Positions 28,061-34,921 of a stretch of 34,921 nt of DNA are shown in pieces (position 1 is the stretch's first letter; the number at the start of each line of letters is the position of its first letter). The position numbers and the translations under genes were made by a program. Source of the DNA: Mesostigma viride (taxonomy: Eukaryota; Streptophyta; Mesostigmatophyceae; Mesostigmatales; Mesostigmataceae); NCBI GenBank assembly GCA_009746045.1, contig RPFO01000823.1, positions 1 through 34,921 of the forward strand. Direction: 5' to 3'. A model generated the notes under the pieces. The model saw only the letters and a program-made list of their open reading frames with translations, had not been told where the DNA came from and did no database searches.

Positions 28061-30854
28061 GCGAGACGGATTGCACGAGGAGAACGGGGCAGGGCTGGCG
28101 CGCGCGATGGACCCACGCAGGGGTGCACCAGGACGCATGCTGCCAGGCGGGGTCTCAATTCCGTTTGGGCGAGGCGGTGGGGCGCTGACCGGCGGGTCGA
28201 CTGCACGGTGGTCAAGTGTGCCAATCGGGCGCATTCCGCCCATGGAGGACATAACCACGCCGCTGGCTTTCCGAGTACGGGAGGCAGCACGCCCAAGCAC
28301 GCTGGCGCAGGGACGCGCAGCTCAGCGACCGCCGGAGGATGCCGATGGGGTGCAGTACCCGCAAAGGGTGCGCCTCATACCTGAAGGCGCGAAGATGCCC
28401 ACCCTACCACGGGTGGACATGCGCGAGAAGTTCTCCACAACCGGCAATCTGGCCACGCTGGCGCAGGCCTACAACGCGTACAAGTCATGGATTGATCTGC
28501 AATACATGACTACGCAAGGCGCTGTAATGCATGAGTTTGTGATGAACAACATGCATTTCTTCTTTCACGGCCTTACGCTGAGGCGAGTGGCTAGGCTGGT
28601 GGAGCAGTGGAGAGAGGTCTCGCTGTACACGCGTCACACGGACGTGTGGTTCGGCTTCGACGGGCGTGGCCAGCCCGACTATGACAACATCATGTATGGT
28701 GTCGACCCTGCCGAGGAACTGTGGGGCCTCCTTCGCCAGGAATACCCGGTGGAGACCATCAAGGCAGAGCGTGAGTGGCGCAGTTTCAAGATAGCCGAGG
28801 GTGAAACCCCGGAGCAATCTTACGAGCGCCTCATGGAGTTCGCCGGCGAAGTGGAGGACTGGTCCGAAAAGCTGGCGTGTCAGAAATGGCTGCAAGCGCT
28901 AGGCTCCAAGGAGATGGAGCTGCCCACGCCGCCCAACGGCCAGCCGTGGCGATTGCGGTCACTGTGCATTGAGGTCAGGGCCATGATGCGACGACACGCG
29001 CAAGGCCGGATCTCGGTAAGCACGGTGGTGGCCGAGCTGCAGGCCAAGGTCGACGCGCTGACCAAGGCCAAGTCGGGTGAGTCGTCTGCCACAAGACAAG
29101 CGCGCCCGCAAGGCGGCCACGGTGCTAGCAGGAACCAAGGGGGGTCTCGCAACGCCTCATCGCATGATGCAACCCAGGGTAACGCCGCTGGCGGCAACAA
29201 GGACGCTGCCGCTCCGCCGACGCGAGCTGGGGGGGGCACGTCCTCACAGACGGGTAGGACGGATGCGCGCAAATCGGGCTGCTTCCTGTGCGGTCAGGAT
29301 GGGCACATCAAACGTGATTGTCCCAAGGCGTGTAAGAAGTCACACCCGGCAACGGTCCGCACCCATCTGGCGGGGCAGTGCCCAGCGCCGGGGGTGCACT
29401 TTGCGGACGTGGAGGACAAGAAGGTGGACGCGGGGGTGGTCATCATTCAGCCGACGGGCGAGGCGGGGGGACGTGAAAGGGAGGATGGGGGATCGCAGGT
29501 TCAATACAGGGACGAGGACTTCTGGCGGCCAGCCGACGTGATGGCGTTGGACATCCACGCAGTTGGCGCGCGAGGGAAGCAAGCACGTGCACCGCCGTCG
29601 TTTCAGGTGGGGCAGCCAAGTGAGACTGTGGGGCAGCTGCCTCAGTCCTTTCGCATGGCTCCCGCTCGGACCGGCTCCACCCTGGAACACGACAATCCTG
29701 CTGGGGCAGAGCAGCGGCGCAGGTTGTTGCCATTATACCCTATGCCGTCGGTCGTGGACACGCCTGCATACACTCCCCGGCAAGTGGTCGAGTGGTTCGG
29801 TCAGCGGGCCGTGGAGGTGCTCGGGTCGCATGCGTCAGAGGTACAGCGGTACGCTGACACAATGGACGCCCGTAGGTTGCACAACGCTGAGACAGCCACA
29901 TTTGTCGGGCATCGCCCTGCATCGGCTTCGGTAATCGTGGGTCATGTCGCTCATGGTGTCTTGGACAACGCGCAGCGGGCGTGCGTAGTGCCTAGGGCAC
30001 CCACTGTCACCTCATATCCGGATGGCGAGCCAGCAATGGCGTTTCAGGCGCAGGGGCACGGGGAGCCCCTGAGCAACGTGGTCTACAGTACTGACCATGA
30101 ATTGGTCGTGAAACTGGACAGCGGGGCCCAGCCACTCGTTATCAGTGCTCGGCTGGCCCAGTTGCTCAACCTAACCAGGGAGAATGGCGGGCTGCGGGAC
30201 AGTCATGTGTCCGTGGCGGGCTGGCAGGGCCCTGCCGCTAAACCCTTTGCCATGACTGCGGTCCAGGTAATGGTCATCCTCAACCCGCTCAGGCCATCCG
30301 ACATGGCCTGCATCCCTGTGAATGCCCTTGTGACCGAGCAGTCATCGTATGACGTGCTGGTCGGCATGGAGGTCATGTTTCCCATGCGGCTCGAGGTACG
30401 CATGTGGGAAGGCCGCGCGGTGTACATCGTTGACAGAGACGGTGACGCCATGCGCCAAGCAAGCATCCCGGTGAGCTGCTACAGCTCGGACACTGGGGCA
30501 GTGCGTGTCTCGACGGTCAACCGGGTCGAGGCTGGCTCGCACGACGCGGTGGTGGAGGTACGGATGGGGGAGGTCACGGCAGCTGGGGGGGCTGTGCGTG
30601 ATAAGCATCGGCCGTGCATCCCAACAGCGCTGGTGGGACGGGCCTCATTGCACAGCACGTGGGCGGCGCGACAGCAGCCGCAAGCGCGGCAGGCCCTTTT
30701 GCGTCAGCACGTCACCAACGCGGTGCGGCAGCAACAACTCTCTCATCTCCCGCGGCAATCGCAGTCCAAGTGGCTGTCGCGACAACCGAAGGTAACTTCT
30801 GTGCCGATGTTGTGGCAGAGTCGCGGGTCTTGTCCGAAGGGGTTGTATTGCTAG
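28061..30854 (+). CDS. gag-pro: Gypsy Gag (C-terminal part) and aspartic protease
   Basis: In frame with 25002-25471. A Gag capsid-like region lies at about 28380-29060 (for example FSTTGNLATLAQAYNAYKSW, YMTTQGAVMHEFVMNN, EEYP-type retrotransposon gag segment around LLRQEYPVETIKAEREW), then a Gly/Ser/Arg-rich linker, a CCHC knuckle CFLCGQDGHIKRDC (29281 region), a long variable spacer, and a retropepsin: VVKLDSGAQPLVIS with the catalytic Asp at 30117-30119, and YDVLVGMEVMFPM as the second hydrophobic motif. Protease releases Gag and Pol parts in the particle. The frame ends at 30854, overlapping the methyltransferase frame, which is open from 30605. Confidence 0.85.
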
Positions 30855-31804
30855 AATTGTTTGCTGGGATGGGAGGGGGGCTGGCTGGCTTTCTCGCTGC
30901 AGGCGGTACGTGCCACACGTTGATCGCCGTAGAGCCGTCTCCTACCGCTCGGGCAGTGTATAGGCATCACTGTGCCCAGCTGTCTGCCCTGTATCCATCT
31001 CAGTTCCTCCGTCTGCGTGGACAGATCCTTTGGGGAGTGCCCTCAGGATATCCGTGCCATTGGGGAGGTTCATGTGCGAGGCCTTTTGAGGCGGCACAAG
31101 AGGATAGACCTCGTCCTCGCGGGCTGGGAATGTCAAGGGTTGAGTCAGGCCGGCGTAGGACGCGGGCTTGCGGATCCTAGGAGCGGGTTGTTTTGGGATC
31201 TGCTTCGAGTCGTTGGACTCTTGCAGCAGCTGCAGGACCAGCCACTAGCGTATCTTTTTGAGAACGTGGTGGCCGACGACAGCCCTCACGAGGTAGTGAG
31301 GAAGGACTGGGCCCAGATCGTGGACATCTTAGGGGCCCAGTCACGTGCGACAATGCAGGATTGGGCGGGCTCACCCACAGGTACCGCGCATTCTGGACCA
31401 ACCTTGCACTCACCACCACCATCCAGGCAGTGGTAGATGCGATCACACGACAGCACGACGGCATGCCCGCGGAGGTGGCGCTGCCACCACATTTGGTCAC
31501 GCAGCGTGTAGATGTCGCCGATCGGCACCCTTACGCACCCGTCAATCACGTAGGTAAGCCTATGTGCGCTCTTCCCACCTTGGTTAGTTACCAGGGGTCA
31601 TCGGCCTACAGGGACCGGGGCAAGGGTTTGGTATGGGACACCGGTACGGGTTTGTTGGTGCAGCCGCCCGCTGAGTTTCGGGAGGTGAGCATGGGGTTCC
31701 ATGTGGGGGCGTCCGCCGCTGAGGGGGTTTTAGAGGCCACTAGGTGGTCTCTCGTTGGGCAAGCCATGTCAGCCTTCCAGGTTGGGTATGTTCTGCGGGC
31801 CGCA
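30788..31804 (+). pseudogene. C5-cytosine DNA methyltransferase, Dnmt3-like, embedded in gypsy Pol
   Basis: Three consecutive frames together show all the landmarks of a C5-MTase. Motif I/II: LLELFAGMGGGLAGFLAAG (from 30851) and IAVEPSPTARAVYRHH (S-adenosylmethionine binding). Motif IV: AGWECQGLSQAG with the catalytic Cys at 31131-31133 (the usual Pro before it is Glu). Motif VI: YLFENVV with Glu at 31260-31262. Motif VIII: THRYRAFWTNL (from 31373), resembling the AHRARYFWGNL of Dnmt3. Motif X: WSLVGQAMSAFQVGYVL (31743-31800). FENVV and RYRAFW favour the Dnmt3 group over Dnmt1 or bacterial enzymes. The domain lies between protease and RT. One-base frame changes near 31025 and 31360 break it, in a Gly-rich homopolymer in the second case. 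It could methylate element or host DNA. Confidence 0.85.
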
Positions 31805-32248
31805 ATGCAAGTGCGCCAGGGTGGGGGAGATATCCCCACACCGCCACCGCCTGTCAGTGCCCACGCGGCTGGTGTCCGGCCAACAGCGTCCGGCGGCACT
31901 GGGTCGCCATGGAGATCGCGGCTGCTTCAACTATGGAGCGTTATCCTCATGACGTCCTTGTTGTCCAGCACGGTGTTCGCTGGAGCGCCCACCCTGCAGC
32001 AATCGGTCGGTCGCGCAGTCCGTGCCATTCAGCAGGTGAGCGTCACACCCGGTGTAGCCGCATTTTCCCTTTTCCACGATGCCGCTGTCCGGGGGCCTTG
32101 TCTCGACAGTAGGAGTGCCGCAGTCGCAGATCCTGCTGCCTCTCACATATGGGCCATAGGTGAGCACCTCACCGCCACGCAACGCAAGGCTATGGAGCAC
32201 TGGTTGCATTCTGCACGCTCAGTTTCGCTTTCAGCAGTGAAGAACTAG
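31805..32248 (+). other. Linker between methyltransferase and RT with hydrophobic segment
   Basis: Same frame as the C-terminal methyltransferase part. Pro-rich (GGDIPTPPPPVSAHAAG), then a hydrophobic stretch LLQLWSVILMTSLLSSTVFA (about 31919-31978) that could be a buried helix or membrane segment, then AIGEHLTATQRKAMEHWLHS before RT. No family recognised. A one-base change near 32245 leads into RT. Confidence 0.5.
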
Positions 32249-34100
32249 GGTGCTACAACGGGGGCTGCATGGGGGTCCCACTAGATACGGATCAGCCCTT
32301 ATTCAGGCGGCAGCATAGGCTGAGCTTGGCTGAGCTGGAATTCGTAGATGCTAACTGTCGAGAGCTAGAGGCAGCTGGGATCATCCGCGCTTCATCCTCC
32401 AGTTATGCAGCTGCCACGGTGGTCGCACCCAAGAAGGATACCATCACAGGCGAGTGGACAGGTATGCGCATGGCCACTGACCTGCGTCAGCTGAACGCGC
32501 ACACTCCTGTTGATAGGTACCCCATGCCTCGGGTCGATGATGTTTTGGATAAAATATCTCCCCAGGTCAAGTATGTGTCGTCGCTAGATTTGCGTAGCGG
32601 CTTCCATCAGATCAAGGTCGTAGAGGCAGATCAGCGCAAGCTGGCCTTTTGGGGTGGGACCCGTCTGTACGAGTGGGTTCGCATGCCATTCGGACATCGC
32701 AACGCTAGTGCGGTGTTCCAACGTGCCATGGACCAGGTGCTGGCAGGGTTGCCATTTGCAGCCTGCTACATAGACGATGTCATTGTCTTTAGCGAGACAT
32801 TTGACCAGCACTTAGCTCACCTCGATCAGGTTCGGATCGCCCTAGATAAGGCCAACCTGCGGCTGCACCCTGAAAAGTGCAAGTTCGCCCAACAGACCAT
32901 AGGGTTTCTTGGCCATCAGATTGTACCAGGTGGCCGGACCCCTGAGGCAGCCAAAGTGGAAGCCATCAGCAACGCCGCAGTGCCCATCGACATCTCGGGG
33001 GTGCGCGCGTATCTCGGGCTAGCTGGCTATTATCGAGGATATATTCAGAATTTCAGCACCAAAGTCAAACCCCTGACTGAGTTGTTGAAGAAGGGCAATG
33101 TCTGGGCGTGGGGTCCGGCTCAGCAGCGAGCCATCGATACCATCAAACAGGAACTGACTGCCGCTCCTATCCTACGCGCCCCCGACTATGCTCTGCCCTT
33201 CATTCTTTACACCGATTGGTCCAAGGTAGGCCTAGGGGCTGTGCTAGCACAAAAGGACGATGCGGGGCGCGAGCATGTTATCGCGTACGCTAGTCGGAGT
33301 AACAACTCTGCCGAGAGTCGGTACTCTTCCTACGAGGGGGAAGCGTTAGCCGTTGTGTGGGCCATCAAGCACTTCAGGCCATATCTCTTTGGGCGGGTGT
33401 TCACACTTGTCACTGATCACCAGCCCTTATTGTGGTTGATGACCAGCGACAAACTCACGGGTAAGCTGGCCCGGTGGGCAATGATCATTCAGGAGTACCA
33501 CCTGACAATCGTCCATCGGCCAGGTGTGGATCACTCCAACGCGGACGTCCTGTCCAGGTATGCTCTACCAACCACTGTTGACAACACTGGTGCGCGGGCC
33601 CTAGGGGCCGAGAGCTCGCCTGGGTCTGTGGTTTTTGTTAATGCTGCAGGCTTCGCTGACGCCGACGCCGAGGCAGACTGGCGCGCAGTCGAGTATACAG
33701 TCGCAGACTTTGCGGCAAGCTGCAATGCAGTTCACCCTTCTCCCTTCACCCCTGCCGCTGGCCTCCTCGCGTTGGAGGAAGGTAATTCTCCGTCCTTTGA
33801 CATTGACAATACCTTGGCACGATACCTAGCACTCCAGGTGGTGTTGGTTGGCCATCTCACAGTGGAATGCAACATGGGTGATGTGTGGCTCGATGGGCGT
33901 GTGTTGGAGCAGGTCCAAGGGATAGCTCTCACCCCAACCCCTGTTGATTGGTCCTCAGCCCAGCGTGACGCTGAGTTGAATAGGGTGCAACATAGGGCGG
34001 TCACCTACTCGTGGGATGCCGGGGTCCTCCACAAAATGATCGGCAAGCGCAAAGTGGTGGTGCCGCCGCCTCACAAGCGGGTCGCCATCGTCCAGCAAGC
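32246..34100 (+). CDS. pol: Gypsy reverse transcriptase and RNase H
   Basis: RT: PLDTDQPLFRRQHRLSLAEL entry region, GIIRASSSSYAAATVVAPKK, MATDLRQLNAHT, SLDLRSGFHQIKV (catalytic Asp), MPFGHRNASAVFQRAM and CYIDDVIVFS (YIDD at 32767-32778), then GFLGHQIVPGG. RNase H: FILYTDWSKVGLGAVL, SYEGEALAVVWAIKHFRPYLFG, TLVTDHQPLLWL, and the tail IVHRPGVDHSNADVLSR, all typical of Ty3/gypsy. About 600 codons are open from 32269 to the frame change near 34105, where the integrase zinc site begins. The Ala-rich segment at 33590-33700 is a tether to integrase. Confidence 0.92.
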
Positions 34101-34921
34101 CATGAGCGGTATGGCCACCTGGGTGGTAACCGCACTTTGGCGCTAGTGCGCGCCTCTTATTGGTGGAACGGCATGCGTGCCACAGTCGCGCAGGTCGTCG
34201 CTCGCTGCGCGCAGTGTGCCCGGGTGAAGGCCCGGTTCAATGTGGACCACGATGCGAAAGAATTGATGAGCCTACCCATCAGAGGGCTCTTCTACCGCTG
34301 GCACGTAGACCTGTGTGGGCCCTTTGATGAAAGTGCAGATGGCCACAAGTATGTCATGGTGTGTGTCGAAAGTTTTAGCAAGTGGGTCGAGCTCATCCCC
34401 ATTGCTGACAAGCAGGCCGCCACCACCGCCAAGCACTTCGCCGACATCATCGCCAGGTTTGGCGCCCCCGCGGAGGTGGTCACCGACCAGGGCGGGGAGT
34501 TTCGGGGGAATTTCAGGAATTGTTGGATGCATGTCTCATTGATCACCGTCGCACTTCTCGGAGCATCCTCAGGCCAATGGTTTGGCTGAGAGATTGGTGC
34601 AGACTGTCAAGCAGGCTTTGCGCAAGTGGAGCCTGCAGTCAGCATCATTCACTATGTGGGATCGTGAACTGGCGTGGATAGCATGGGTTACCGAATGTCA
34701 CCCCAGGAGTCGCTCGCCTGTTTCTCCCCGTATTTCCTTTGTTGTTTGGGCGCGCACCCTTGCTCCCCACGGAGGCGCAGAGTGCACACCCCACCCCTAT
34801 GGCGTTTGACAACGCCAGTCAGTTTCTGGCTGAGGTGACCGCACGGGCGGCTACTTTCCGCAAGGTTATGCCCATCGCCATGAACAACTTGTTCATCGCC
34901 CAGCACCGAGATACCCTGCCG
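34101..34921 (+). pseudogene. pol: Gypsy integrase, C-terminal part outside window
   Basis: HHCC zinc site: HERYGH at 34101-34118 and CAQC at about 34207-34218. Catalytic Asp in YRWHVDLCGPF (about 34306), second Asp in EVVTDQGGEF (about 34486) and the Glu in NGLAERLVQTVKQALRK (34588-34590), the last in another frame after one-base changes near 34515-34555. The C-terminal region, including any chromodomain, runs off the window. Confidence 0.85.

Larger units (their letters stand above)
24630..34921 (+). mobile_element. Ty3/gypsy-type retrotransposon carrying a DNA methyltransferase, 3' end outside window
   Basis: Order on the plus strand: LTR/leader (left limit unknown), Gag (from 25002), CCHC knuckle, retropepsin, C5-cytosine DNA methyltransferase, RT, RNase H, integrase (cut by the window edge). 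RT before integrase, YIDD in RT and the RNase H/integrase motifs place it in Ty3/gypsy (Metaviridae). Gag is interrupted by a tandem LTR-like pair (25472-28056). Frame changes occur near 30790, 31025, 31360, 32245, 34110 and 34515-34555. The second LTR is not in the window, so age and exact ends are unknown. Confidence 0.88.

Noticed and set aside
30690-30700. Slippery heptamer for a programmed shift into the methyltransferase frame
   Set aside because: CCCTTTT is present but not in the phase needed for a canonical X-XXY-YYZ -1 shift from the protease frame.

Overview
This window is almost entirely nested transposable elements from a eukaryotic nuclear genome. There is no bacterial signature (no operons, no Shine-Dalgarno-led gene runs). 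The elements are LTR retrotransposons, the one apparent host or unclassified gene shows a splice acceptor, and the mix (Ty1/copia-like, Ty3/gypsy, a piggyBac-like element, low-complexity Asn/Lys-Gly Gag tails) suggests a repeat-rich alga or early-diverging plant. That placement is inference; no marker gene fixes the taxon.

Layout. Positions 1-20368 are one minus-strand copia-like element, here called element X. Its 5' LTR is at about 19801-20368. An extra upstream ORF follows (19727-19011), then Gag (18845-18377 and 9909-9263), then after a single in-frame TGA the Pol (9262-5884 and 3121-2880). Its 3' LTR starts at 1929 and runs off the left edge of the window. Three later elements sit inside X: (i) a 1700-bp piggyBac-like non-autonomous element (148-1847) in the 3' LTR; (ii) a 2752-bp gag-only LTR element of TR-GAG type (3127-5878, plus strand) in the RNase H region; (iii) an 8462-bp copia-like element, element 2 (9915-18376, plus strand), in Gag. 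Removing (ii) or (iii) together with one copy of the 5-bp target duplication restores the interrupted reading frame exactly, and the intact 5' LTR of X is the natural empty site for (i).

X and element 2 belong to one unusual lineage. Their LTRs begin AGTT (and end AACT in element 2) instead of TG...CA. An extra helical ORF lies upstream of gag. The pol domain order is integrase, protease, reverse transcriptase, RNase H, whereas Ty1/copia elements normally place protease before integrase. They share a short D,D(29)E integrase spacing, HGDD in the RT active site, and an altered protease DTG triad.

Positions 20369-24600 hold non-element or unclassified sequence: an identical 81-bp direct repeat pair, an octamer array, and the 3' part of an unrecognised spliced gene on the minus strand (23431-21764) with one in-frame stop.

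From about 24600 to the right edge lies a plus-strand Ty3/gypsy element, truncated by the window end inside integrase: gag, protease, a C5-cytosine DNA methyltransferase of Dnmt3-like type, RT, RNase H, integrase. Its gag is split by a tandem pair of LTR-like units (25472-28056) flanked by a 4-bp duplication. Several single-base frame changes show the copy is decayed, or the assembly carries indel errors. The gypsy-borne methyltransferase and the rearranged copia-like lineage are the two most interesting systems here.
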